NCBI RefSeq assembly: GCF_029255145.1
Contig: NZ_JAPUVQ010000016.1
Coordinates: 1-64,000, forward strand
Direction of reading: 5' to 3'
DNA length: 64,000 bases
Source of the DNA: Accumulibacter sp003538495
GTDB lineage: Bacteria; Pseudomonadota; Gammaproteobacteria; Burkholderiales; Rhodocyclaceae
Numbering within the stretch: position 1 is the stretch's first letter; each line of letters begins with the position of its first letter. Below, piece after piece: positions 25,282 through 34,700 of the stretch. Under the pieces are notes generated by a model that was given only the letters and a program-made list of their open reading frames with translations, was not told where the DNA came from and did no database searches. A program made the translations under genes and the position numbers.

Positions 25282-27291
25282 CTACTCTCCCTTTCCGGCA
25301 AAGGCCAGAGACTGTTCCATGCGTCTGTCCATCTCGACCGTCAACTGTCGAATCCGTGAATTCTGTCGTTCGGCTGCCGCCTGCGCCGACCGCCGAAGCG
25401 CGCGGCCCATCACGGCCGGCAGCACACCAGCCGGAGAAACCCGCCCGCGCAGCCAGCCAAGCCACTGCGAAGCATGCGCGAGAAACAGTTCGTCATCAAG
25501 CGAAACGATCGCTTCGCACGATCCCGGGTCACCCTGACGACCAGCGCGACCGAACAGCTGGCGGTCGATACGGGCGGCATCGTGGTACTCGGACAGGATC
25601 ACGTGCAGGCCGCCTGCTTGCCGCACTTCCGGGCTCAACACGATGTCGGTGCCGCGCCCCGCCATGTTGGTCGCCACCGTGATCCGGCCAGCCTGCCCCG
25701 CCTGCGCGATGATCTCCGCCTCGCCCTGATCCTGGCGGGCGTTGAGCACTTGATGCGGCAGCGCGGCGTCGGTCAGCCACTGGCTCGCCAGTTCCGACGC
25801 TGCCACCGAACGGGTGCCAATCAGTACGGCACGGCCGCTGGCGCGCATTTCCCGGGCGCGTTCGACCACCGCCCGCCAGCGCCCCTGGGCGTCCAGGAAT
25901 ACGCGCTGGCCGAGGTGGCGGCGCACCGCGGGACGGTTCGGGGGAATCCGGACGACGTCCATCGCATACACCGAACGCATTTCTGGCGCCACCTCGATGG
26001 CCGTACCGGTCATCCCCGCCAGGCACAGGTAGCGGCGAAAGAAGCGCTGATAGGTAATCCGCGAGATGGTGTCGCGCCGCTTGCTGATGTCGAGTCCTTC
26101 CTTGACCTCGATCATCTGGTGCAGGCCACGCTCCCACGAACGATCGGCCATCACCCGGCCGGTGTATTCATCGACGATCTGCACCTTGCTGTCGGCGATG
26201 ATGTAGTGCCGGTCGCGCTGGAACAGGTGCAGCGCCGACAGCCCCTGCTCGACGAGTTCCTCGCGCGCGCGCGGGATGGTCCACAAGCCCCGCAGGCCCG
26301 AGGCGAATGCGGCGATCGCCGCACGGCCCGCATCGGTCAGCTCAATGCTGCGCTCGCTGGGCCGCAGGCGATATTCACGCACGTTGGCCAGACTGGCGGC
26401 AAGCGCCAGAGCCTGCTCGTAGAGGACACGCCCGTTCGGGTCTTCGACGTCGCTGGAAATGATCAAGGGGGTCCGCGCCTCGTCGACCAGCACGCTGTCG
26501 GCTTCGTCGACAATCGCGAAATAGAGTCCGCGCAACAGCGCCGCTGGCCGCTGCTGCTTGCGCGGCCCGGTCAACCAGCCGTCGAGTAACCCACGGGCGC
26601 CGACAGACACTCGCTTCTGGGTAATGCGATCGCGCAGATAATCGAAAACCAGGTCCTTGTTGACGCAGTAGGTGACGTCGGCGCCGTAGGCCTCGACGCG
26701 CTGCGCACTTTCCTGGTCGGGGACGATCAGGCCGACCCGCAGACCGAAGAACGCGTAGACCGGCGCCAGATACTCGGCATCACGCGCAGCGAGATAGGGA
26801 TTCACGGTGATCATGTGCACCGGCGCACCAGCGAGCGCGACGGTCACCGCCGGCAGCACCGCGGTCAGGGTCTTGCCTTCGCCGGTTCGCATCTCGGCCA
26901 GCGAGCCGCGCAGCATGGCATAGCCGCCCATCAGCTGCACCGGGTAATGGCGCAGCCCGAGCTGGCGCGAGCAGACTTCGCGCACCAGCGCGAAGCACTC
27001 GCTGGCAGCGTCGTCGGACGGACCCTCGGCGGTCAGCGTCGCGCGTAGCGCCGACGCTCTGCGGCTCAGTTCTTGCCTATCGACACCGATCAAGTCGCCG
27101 CCGAGCGCCTCGACGCGATCGGCAAAGCGCCGCAGCCGTTGCCGCCGCAGCGGCAGACCGCTTTGCGCCCAGCGGCCGATCAAGCGGCCGATCAGGCGGT
27201 CCAGGCGACCGTCCTTGACGTCGCGACGTTCCGGGTAGAGGCCGCCGGCGAACTCATCCACCTGCCAGCTGTCGAGCAGCGCCCTAGACAT
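25282..27291 (-). CDS. SecA-like translocase ATPase, short form
   Basis: A DEAD-family preprotein translocase motor of 669 residues, against about 900 for housekeeping SecA. Walker A RTGEGKT is at 135-141 and the Walker B/DEAD box VDEADSVLVDEARTPLIIS at 261-279. SecA-specific TNMAGRGTDIVL and FGRAGRQGDPG occur in the second ATPase half. The C-terminal SecB/zinc-binding tail is missing and the scaffold/wing part is shortened. Its first eight bases overlap the M50-HlyD gene, so translation is coupled. Its clustering with two HlyD-type proteins and a giant repeat protein suggests a substrate-dedicated motor, analogous to accessory SecA2 systems. That is inference. Confidence 0.88.
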   Translation of the reverse strand: MSRALLDSWQVDEFAGGLYPERRDVKDGRLDRLIGRLIGRWAQSGLPLRRQRLRRFADRVEALGGDLIGVDRQELSRRASALRATLTAEGPSDDAASECFALVREVCSRQLGLRHYPVQLMGGYAMLRGSLAEMRTGEGKTLTAVLPAVTVALAGAPVHMITVNPYLAARDAEYLAPVYAFFGLRVGLIVPDQESAQRVEAYGADVTYCVNKDLVFDYLRDRITQKRVSVGARGLLDGWLTGPRKQQRPAALLRGLYFAIVDEADSVLVDEARTPLIISSDVEDPNGRVLYEQALALAASLANVREYRLRPSERSIELTDAGRAAIAAFASGLRGLWTIPRAREELVEQGLSALHLFQRDRHYIIADSKVQIVDEYTGRVMADRSWERGLHQMIEVKEGLDISKRRDTISRITYQRFFRRYLCLAGMTGTAIEVAPEMRSVYAMDVVRIPPNRPAVRRHLGQRVFLDAQGRWRAVVERAREMRASGRAVLIGTRSVAASELASQWLTDAALPHQVLNARQDQGEAEIIAQAGQAGRITVATNMAGRGTDIVLSPEVRQAGGLHVILSEYHDAARIDRQLFGRAGRQGDPGSCEAIVSLDDELFLAHASQWLGWLRGRVSPAGVLPAVMGRALRRSAQAAAERQNSRIRQLTVEMDRRMEQSLAFAGKGE

Positions 27292-29431
27292 CGAAGCGCG
27301 CCAGGAAGAGTTGTCGCAGGCGTCGCGCCCACTGATTGGCGAGGGATTCGGGGCGATGCTGGAAGCGCACGAAGACGCGCGTGCCGATCTGCAGCGGGCC
27401 GACCTCCGGCGGCAGTTCGAGGTCGAACTGGAACAACCGCCGCAGGGTTTTCAGACCGTTCGGGTCGTGCGGGTCGGTAACCTGCTGACCGCCGCCCTGC
27501 AGCGCCAGCGCCTTGCTCGGCAGCCGGTCGTGCGCCCCCGGCACCTCGCGGATCAGCCGCGCCTCGTAGGTCCGCTCCAGCCGGTCGGCAATCTTGACCT
27601 CGACGTGCTGGCGCCGCTCGCGAACCAGCGCGATGTCGTCCTGGCTGACGATCACCCGCACCAGCCGCGGTGGCCCGGAGACGATGTAGCCGAGCAGTTC
27701 GCCTTTCTTCACGAAACGGCCCGGCAGGTCCTGCGGCCGCGCCAGCTTGACGACGCCGGGCACCGCGGCAAGCACCAGCAGCGCGTCGAGTTTCTCTTCG
27801 GAACGCGCCAGAGCAACCCGTTCCCGGAACAGGTCCTCCTGGATCGCGGCGGCCCGCGAGCGTTCCTCGAACATCAGCGCGGCATACTGGACCTCGAACT
27901 GGCGAACGCGCGCCCGCGCCTGTTCGACGTTCGCGGCGAGGGCCGGCTCGCCGGTCGTCAGCAACAGGTCGCCGGGGCTGACCGGCGACTCGGGTTCGAC
28001 CCACAGCCGCTCGACGAAGCCGTTGGCGCCGGCGCGGACTTCAGCATTCTCGGGCACCCACACGACGCCCTCGGCGTAGGTGCGCAGCGGCATCGGCACC
28101 GCCAGGACGAACAGCAGGAAAGCCGCCAGCGATCCGAAGGTGACCAGTTGGGCACGTCGGCGCGTGCGCTGCAGTTCGGGACTCGACAGCACGTAGGAGA
28201 GTCCCTTGGCCAGCGGCAGGACGAGCAGGGTGAACGCGCCCCAGATCGCCAGAACGACGCCGACGAAGAAGAACTCGCCGGCGATGAACAGGGTGATCAT
28301 GATCATCACCAGCGTCCGGTAGAGAAAGGACGCAGAGCCGTAGAAGAGGAACCAGCGCCGCTCGCCGGCGGTCGCCGCTGGCCGCTCGACGGTGGTGGCT
28401 CCGAAGAGGTAGCGTTTGGCGAGCCACTGCCAGTATTGGTTCGAGCGGTTGCCGAGATTGGCGATTTCGATCAGGTCGGCGAGGATGTAGTAGCCATCGT
28501 AGCGCAACAGCGGATTGCCGTTGAACAGCAGGGTAGACGCGCCGGCGACGAACAGGACGTTGAAGGCGATCGAGCGCACCAGCCCGGGCTCGATCAGGAC
28601 CCACAGGGCCATCGCGATCGCCGCCAGGAAGAGTTCGACCAGCATCCCGGCGGCGCCGACCAGGGCGCGTCGGGCCTTGCTGCGAAAGGCGCCGGCGGCG
28701 GTCGCGTCGACGTAGGGAATGGGCGCGAGAACGAGGAGCATGATGCCCATTTCGTGCACTTCGCCGTCACCCGATTTGACGGCGTAGGCGTGGCCCAGCT
28801 CGTGCAGGGCCTTGATCAGGGGATAAACCAGCCACAGCAGCAGGAGGTTGTGCGCGGAGAGTAGCTGGTCGCTGAGGTTGGCGGTCAGTTCGTGCCAGTG
28901 CACGGCGGCGAGGACGATCGCGGGGACGACGGCAGACAGCCATAGCAGCAGTCCGAGCGGGGTGAACAGGTGACTGAAGAGCGGCCAGGTCCTGTTCAGG
29001 AAGGGGTCGGGGTCCCACAGCGGGATGCGGATCGAGAGGGGGTTGATGAAGCGTTGGAGGAGCCGCTGGCGCCTTTGTTTGCTGCCGCGTTCGGCCAGTT
29101 CGTCGACGTCGGGCGACAGCTCGGTTTGCAGCAGGTCGCCGGCGTGCAGCTGCGACAGTAGCCGGATCACGTCGTCCTGGGTCGGTGCTTCGGCCCCGGC
29201 CTGGGCGGCGACTTCGCTCCAGATGTGGTGGATGGTCCGCTGGCCGTCCATCAGCTGGATGACCCGGTAGGCGGCGGGGCTGAAGCGGTGGAGCTTGCCC
29301 GAGGCGCTGTCGCGCAGGATGTACCACGGCTGGCCGCGAAAGCGCTGGCGGTGGATGCGGGCGTGCGCTCGTAGCTGCGGCCGCAGTTCGGCGACCCGGT
29401 ACCATGATGCGCTGAGGAAGGGGCCGGCCAT
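27284..29431 (-). CDS. PqqD-like/M50 site-2 protease/HlyD fusion protein
   Basis: The 715-residue membrane protein has three parts. Residues about 20-110 look like a PqqD/winged-helix recognition domain (PWYILRDSASGKLHRFSPAAYRVIQLMDG). Residues 150-450 are polytopic with the zinc site HELGH at 210-214 and NPLLRYDGYYILADL at 306-320, the site-2 protease pattern. From about 455 a periplasmic HlyD-like arm follows (PENAEVRAGANGFVERLWVEPESPVSPGDLLL, helical hairpin, barrel). Similar M50-HlyD fusions are known beside peptide-export genes. Whether the protease cuts the exported protein or has become a channel is open. The gene sits seven nt after the GAF-HlyD gene. Confidence 0.88.
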   Translation of the reverse strand: MAGPFLSASWYRVAELRPQLRAHARIHRQRFRGQPWYILRDSASGKLHRFSPAAYRVIQLMDGQRTIHHIWSEVAAQAGAEAPTQDDVIRLLSQLHAGDLLQTELSPDVDELAERGSKQRRQRLLQRFINPLSIRIPLWDPDPFLNRTWPLFSHLFTPLGLLLWLSAVVPAIVLAAVHWHELTANLSDQLLSAHNLLLLWLVYPLIKALHELGHAYAVKSGDGEVHEMGIMLLVLAPIPYVDATAAGAFRSKARRALVGAAGMLVELFLAAIAMALWVLIEPGLVRSIAFNVLFVAGASTLLFNGNPLLRYDGYYILADLIEIANLGNRSNQYWQWLAKRYLFGATTVERPAATAGERRWFLFYGSASFLYRTLVMIMITLFIAGEFFFVGVVLAIWGAFTLLVLPLAKGLSYVLSSPELQRTRRRAQLVTFGSLAAFLLFVLAVPMPLRTYAEGVVWVPENAEVRAGANGFVERLWVEPESPVSPGDLLLTTGEPALAANVEQARARVRQFEVQYAALMFEERSRAAAIQEDLFRERVALARSEEKLDALLVLAAVPGVVKLARPQDLPGRFVKKGELLGYIVSGPPRLVRVIVSQDDIALVRERRQHVEVKIADRLERTYEARLIREVPGAHDRLPSKALALQGGGQQVTDPHDPNGLKTLRRLFQFDLELPPEVGPLQIGTRVFVRFQHRPESLANQWARRLRQLFLARFDV

Positions 29432-29438
29432 GCCGCGG

Positions 29439-31304
29439 CTAGGGCAGCCAGGTCCAGGCTTGCATGCGCAGCCAGTCGGTCAGTCGGTGCGTCCAGATCC
29501 AGGCGTAGGTCTGTTCGCCAACCTTGATCTTGCCGACGCCTTCCATGCCAGGGCGCAGTTTGAGGTCACTGCGGGCGAGCCGGGCTTCGACGCGAAAGAC
29601 GTTCTTGCCGTCTTCGGCTTCGGCCATCGAGACGTTGTGGACTTCGAAGTCGAGTGCTTCGCCGGTCAGCCCGGTCAGGACCAGGGTCCCCTTCTGACCG
29701 GCGTGGACGTCGCGGATGTCGCGGTCTTCGACCTTGAGGATCACCCGGTAGGCGTCGAGCGGGGCGAGTTCGAAGAGTTGCTTGCCTTGTTCGAGCGGCG
29801 ACCCGAGCAGTTGGCTCAGGTCGCCGGAGACGATGATGCCGTCGAACGGGGCGACGATGTTGGCGCGGGTCAGTTTCTCGTCGACCAGCGCCAGTTGTGA
29901 TTCGGCTTCCTGCATCTGCGCCAGCGAGACGTTGGCGTTGGCGCGTTCGTGCTTGGCCAGGGCATCGCGGTAGCGCCCCTGGTGCTGTTCGCGTTCGGAC
30001 AGCCAGCGCTGGCGCTCGACCAGCAGGTCGCGGTCGTCGAGGCTGGCCAGGGTCTGCCCTTGCTTGACGACAAAGCCGGCGCGTACGGGTGCTTCGTGCA
30101 GGAAGCCGTCAAAGGGGGCGACGACGGCGCGCTGGACTTCGCCCTCGACGACCGCCCGGGCACTGACCCGGTAGTCGCCGTCGAGCGCGAAGACGCCGAT
30201 GGTCAGCACGGCGGCGAGCGCCAGGGCGACGCGAAAGCCGGGTCGCCGCGGGTCCTTGAGATGGCTCGACCAGTCGCGCAGCAAGTCGACCAGCCGGCCG
30301 GCCAGCCAGCGGTGCAGTTCGAGGCGGTCGTCAAGCACCGGGCCGAGTAGTGCGCTGACGGCTTCGAAGGTGCTGATTTCTTCGCTGCTGAAGGGTTGGC
30401 CGTCGTCGCGCTCGAAGGTGAGTACGCCGACGCCGATGCCGCGGCTGTTGAGGACGACCGAGCAGGCGGTGCGCGCGGCGGCAAAGTCGCGATGGGCGAT
30501 GGCGATTCCGCTGGCGTTGTCGTCGGCCGGCGGGAAGGCGACGCTGCGCCGCTGGTCGAGCGCTTCGTCCATGGCGTTCTCGAGGGCGGTCACGAACTGG
30601 CTCTTTTTTTCGAAGAAGGCCGAGTGGGAGATCGCCAGCAGGCGCGCGCGCCCTTGCCGGTCGACGCCGAGCGATACCCGGTCGCAGGCAAAGCGGCTGG
30701 CGAGGTCGTTGACGACGGCCATCGCCAGCGGTTCGAGGCGCGCTTGCTCGGCGGCGACGGCGAGGACGTCGAGTGCGGCGCGCGCGCGCTGCAGGGTCTG
30801 CTGCTGGTCGCTGTTCTGGCGGCGCAGGAACAGGGTTTCGATCCAGCCAACGCCCCAGTGCAGTTGCCTGAGGACCCGTTGCAGGGCGTCATCGGCGCGC
30901 TCGGCGACGTCGAGGACGATGGCTCCCTGGAGCTGATCGTCGAGTTCTATCGGGTAGGCGACGATGGCCAGGGCTCCGGGGTGTTCGCGCAGGAGCAGGC
31001 CGCGCCGCTCGCGCAGGCATTGCTGCGCGGCCGCTGCGAGATAGGTGACGTCGGTCTGTTCGCTTGGCCAGACGGCGGCCGGGACGAAGGTGCCGCTGCT
31101 CTGTTCGAGGAGCAGCATGCCGGTGCGGGCGTCGGCGACCTGCGCGCACTGCAGCGATAGCCAGCTGCTGCAGAATTCGGCGGCGCTATCCGCGGCGGCA
31201 AAGGCGCCCCACTGGGCGTCGTCGTGCGCCCGGCCGGCTTGCGCGCCGATGCCGGGCGGCAGGTCGGCCTGGTGCGCACTGGGGGGGGTGGGGCTTGCAG
31301 ACAA
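29439..31304 (-). CDS. GAF-domain/HlyD fusion, membrane adaptor
   Basis: The 621-residue product has two GAF-like regions in its cytoplasmic half (about 35-160 and 180-330; PEFSSEE-type end with VLTFERDDGQPFSSEEISTFEAV), one transmembrane helix at 357-374, and a periplasmic HlyD adaptor (VVEGEVQRAVVAPFDGFLHEAPV; NIVAPFDGIIVSGDLSQLLG). Binding of a small molecule to the GAF part could gate or assemble the exporter, but no ligand can be read from sequence. The frame opens at a TTG (31304) with AAGG seven nt upstream, which is unusual. No better ATG or GTG fits. A long G tract lies just inside the start. Confidence 0.85.
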   Translation of the reverse strand: MSASPTPPSAHQADLPPGIGAQAGRAHDDAQWGAFAAADSAAEFCSSWLSLQCAQVADARTGMLLLEQSSGTFVPAAVWPSEQTDVTYLAAAAQQCLRERRGLLLREHPGALAIVAYPIELDDQLQGAIVLDVAERADDALQRVLRQLHWGVGWIETLFLRRQNSDQQQTLQRARAALDVLAVAAEQARLEPLAMAVVNDLASRFACDRVSLGVDRQGRARLLAISHSAFFEKKSQFVTALENAMDEALDQRRSVAFPPADDNASGIAIAHRDFAAARTACSVVLNSRGIGVGVLTFERDDGQPFSSEEISTFEAVSALLGPVLDDRLELHRWLAGRLVDLLRDWSSHLKDPRRPGFRVALALAAVLTIGVFALDGDYRVSARAVVEGEVQRAVVAPFDGFLHEAPVRAGFVVKQGQTLASLDDRDLLVERQRWLSEREQHQGRYRDALAKHERANANVSLAQMQEAESQLALVDEKLTRANIVAPFDGIIVSGDLSQLLGSPLEQGKQLFELAPLDAYRVILKVEDRDIRDVHAGQKGTLVLTGLTGEALDFEVHNVSMAEAEDGKNVFRVEARLARSDLKLRPGMEGVGKIKVGEQTYAWIWTHRLTDWLRMQAWTWLP

Positions 31305-31412
31305 GTGCGGGCCTTACCGGGGTGGTCAGGGGGACGACAAGGAAGCCGGCCGCTTCCCGAGCAGGCGGACGGTCGGCCAGCGCATGCGGGTTCGGGGGGC
31401 GCCCGCCGAGGC
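31305..31412 (-). other. Short spacer between the DUF3467-like gene and GAF-HlyD
   Basis: This 108-nt spacer holds the leader of the GAF-HlyD gene. I see no clear promoter or terminator, so read-through from the genes above seems likely. Confidence 0.4.
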
Positions 31413-31703
31413 TTACTTCAGTTCGCCGTAACGTCCTTCGTATTCGTCGACGAGTTTGCCGAGCATGGTCGCCAGCCGCTTGGCGGCGAATGGACTCATC
31501 ACGATGCGATGTTCGAGCCGGACGTCGTATTCGGAGGCGCCCCGGTCCCAGCTTTCGTTGACGCCGAAGTTCATGACGACTTCTTCGCGCGTGGTGGTGA
31601 CGTTGACCATGTTGCAGTAACTGCTTTTTACCGACGCGGTGTTCATCCGGATGCGCTGCCCCTCGTCGCCGGCGGCTGCGCTTTCGATTTTTTCGTCTGC
31701 CAC
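31413..31703 (-). CDS. Small DUF3467-like protein
   Basis: The 96-residue soluble protein has the DUF3467 pattern: a strand pair with YCNMVNVTTTREEVVMNFGV, a central RLEHRIVMSP and a C-terminal helix AAKRLATMLGKLVDEYEGRYG. I place the start at GTG 31703, with GGGAGAAGGA just upstream. The first 61 nt lie inside the 3' end of the giant gene in another frame, so the two are probably translationally coupled. Family function is unknown. Position between a giant secreted protein and exporter parts suggests a chaperone or regulator role, as inference. Confidence 0.8.
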   Translation of the reverse strand: MADEKIESAAAGDEGQRIRMNTASVKSSYCNMVNVTTTREEVVMNFGVNESWDRGASEYDVRLEHRIVMSPFAAKRLATMLGKLVDEYEGRYGELK

Positions 31704-34700
31704 TTCCTTCTCCCTGGTAGGTTCTTGAATATTTCCGGCTCTTGTGGTGCCAGCGGCAGGATGACCATCAGGCTCTCCAGTAGGCCGGCCTCGGTGCGGT
31801 TGTCTTGCCAATTGTTTTCCCGGTTGTTTTCCTGTGTGGGCTCCGGCGGGCTGTCGGGCGTGCCGTTCGGCGCGCTGGCCGGGGTGCCGAACGGGGTATC
31901 TGGCGAAGGACGATTTTGCCTGTCTTCCGGTGTCCCTTGCGACATGCCGTCCGCTAGGTCTTGGCGGAGTTGGTCAGGCGCCGACGGGCTGGCTGGCGAT
32001 GGTCCGGGCACCACCCGCAGCGCGGCGTTGGGATTGTCGCGCTTTTGCGCCATGTTGGTCACGAACAATTTCCGCCATTCGTCACGCTCGCCACGCCCTG
32101 CGTCCACCGGGAATCTGAAGCCGGCCGGACGCGGGCTAAAGTCGATCTGCGGCAGGTTTCCTGGGGTTTCTGCCACCGTCGGCGTCGAGGCGTCGGCGGT
32201 GAAGCCGAGTTGCGCGCGGGCCAGGGTGTCGGCGGGCGCGACGGTGCGCTGGGCGGGCAGATTGGCTGCTGGTTCGACGCTGCCGGGCTGCTGCCCGGTG
32301 CCGGCACTGCCGGCCGTGGCGGCGAAGCCGTTGCTGTCGCGACCGAACGAGGTGAGTTGCAGGGGTGGCAGCCGGCTGAAGATCGGTGGTGGTACTTGTG
32401 GTGGGATTTGCGGTGGTACTTGCGGTGCTGGCGGCAGGACGACGATTGACAGCGGCGCGAGGCTATAGCTGCCATCTTCGTCGGTGGCTACTGCCTGGAT
32501 CTGGATCGGCCCGTCGATGCCGCTATAGCGGTGCTCCAGCTGACTCGGGTTGCCGGCATGGTCGATGATCTGCCCGTCGCCCCAGTCGATCCGCCAGTTG
32601 CGGATGGTGTCGTCGCCAGGGTCGGCGCTGCTCAGTGCGAGGCGGTAAAGTTCGCCGGCCTGGGTCGATGGCAGGCCGGAAACGCTCAGCGCTGGTGCGA
32701 CGTTGAGGACCATTACGGTGAAGCGGCGCGCCGCCGAGGCGCCGGCACGGTCGGTGACCTGAACGCTGAAGTCGTGGCGGCTGTCGCCGTCGAGGGCCCG
32801 CCAGTCGATGGCGCCGCTGCTGGCGTCTATGTGCGCGCCTGCCGGCGCGGTGAGCAGTGTGTAGCTGAGGACGTCGCCAGGATCGACGTCGTTGCCTACT
32901 GCGGTCAGGGTGAGGGTGTCGCCTTCGGAAACGCTGCGGTCGGCCAGCGCGGCCAGCGTCGGTGCGTGGTTTGGCCCAGGGCCGATGGTCACGTGGACGG
33001 CTCCGATGGCGGTGGCGCCGGCGCTGTCGGCGACCAGGTAGTGGAAGTCGTCGACAGCGAAGTTGCCGGGACCCGGCGTGTAGCGCACCTGGCCCTGCTC
33101 GATAACGGCGCTACCGTGCAGCGCCTGGCCGACCGCGGCCAGCGTCAGGACCTGATTCTCGGCGTCGCTGTCGTTCGCCAGGACGTCGATCAGCACCGAG
33201 CCGCCAGCAGCAACCGTGGCGCTGTCCGAAACAGCGACCGGCACATCGTTGACCGGCGTAACGGTGATCGTCGTCTGGCCGGTCGCGGTGAACTGGCCAT
33301 CGCTGACGCTGTAGCGGAAGTCACCAACGACATCACTGCCGTTGTATTCGGCCGGTGGCAGGTACTTCAAGCCGACCAGTTGCGTACTGCTCAGGGTGTC
33401 GTTGTCGCCAACCGCGCTGCCATTGGCGTACTGTACCTCGCCGACGATCGGCAGCCCGGTCACGACGATGGTCAACGCCGGGCCATCGACGTCTATCGGC
33501 GCTCTCAGGCCGAGTGCCACGGCGGCGCCCTCTTCGTTGGCGGTGATCGCGCTGCTGCTGGCGATCGGCGCGTAGTTGCCCGGGATGACGGTGATCGCCG
33601 TCTCGCCGGTCGCTGAACGGCTGCCGTCGCTGACGCTGTAGCTGAAGCTGCCGACCGCATCGTTGCTGTTGTAGAGCGCCGGTGGCAGGTACTTCAGGCC
33701 GACCAACTGCGCGCTGGTCAAGCTGTCGTGGCCACTGACCGCGCTGCCATTGGCGTACTGCACGACGCCGAGCGCCGGCAAACCGCTGACGACGATCGTC
33801 AGCAGCGTGCTATCGACGTCGCTTGGTTCGCTCAGACCGAGCGCCACCGGGCCGCCGCCTTCGGCGGCGGTGATCGCGCTGCTGCTGGCGACCGGCGCGT
33901 CGTTGACCGGCGTGACGGCAATCGTCGTCCCGCCGGTCGCCGAGAACTGGCCATCGCTGACGCGGTAGCTGAAGCCACCGACGACATCGCTGCCGTTGTA
34001 CTCGGCGGGCGGCAGGTACTTCAATCCGACCAGTTGCGCGCTGCTCAGGGTGTCGTTGCCGCCGACCGCACTGCCGTCGGCGTACTGCACCTCGCCAATG
34101 GTCGGCAGACCGGTCACGACGATGCTCAGGACGATGCTATCGACGTCGCTCGGGGCGCTCAGAGCGAGCGACACCGGGCCGCCGCCTTCGGCGGCGGTTA
34201 TCGCGCTGCTGCTGGCGACCGGCGCGTCGTTGACCGGCGTCAGCGTGATCGCCGTCTCGCCGGTGACCGTGCTGACGCCGTCGCTGACGCTATAGGTGAA
34301 GCGCCCGACCGCATCGCCGCCGTTGTACTCGGTCGGTGGCAAGTACTTCAGGCCGAGCAGCTGCTCGCTGTTCAGCGTGTCGTTGACGCTGACCGCGCTA
34401 CCGTCAAAGTACTGAATCTCGCCTAGCGTCGGCAGACCGGTAACGACGATCGACAGGAGCGGACTGTCGGCGTCGGCCGGTGCGCCGAGAGCGAGCGATA
34501 CCGCCGCGCCCTCCTCGCTGGCGGCAATCGCACTGCTGCTGGCGACCGGCAGCAGATTGTCGCCAGCGCCGGCCTTGACGATGCTGACGTTGTCGATCCG
34601 CAACTGACTCGCCGCGCCGGAAAAGCCCAGCAGGTCGAAGTAGAGCGTCAGTACCGTGCCGGCGGCGATACCGCTCAGGTCGATGCTGACCGTCACCGGC

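Noticed and set aside
33225..34545. CRISPR-like regular repeats
   Set aside because: The 327-bp units are coding, in frame with the giant protein, and have no short repeat-spacer structure.
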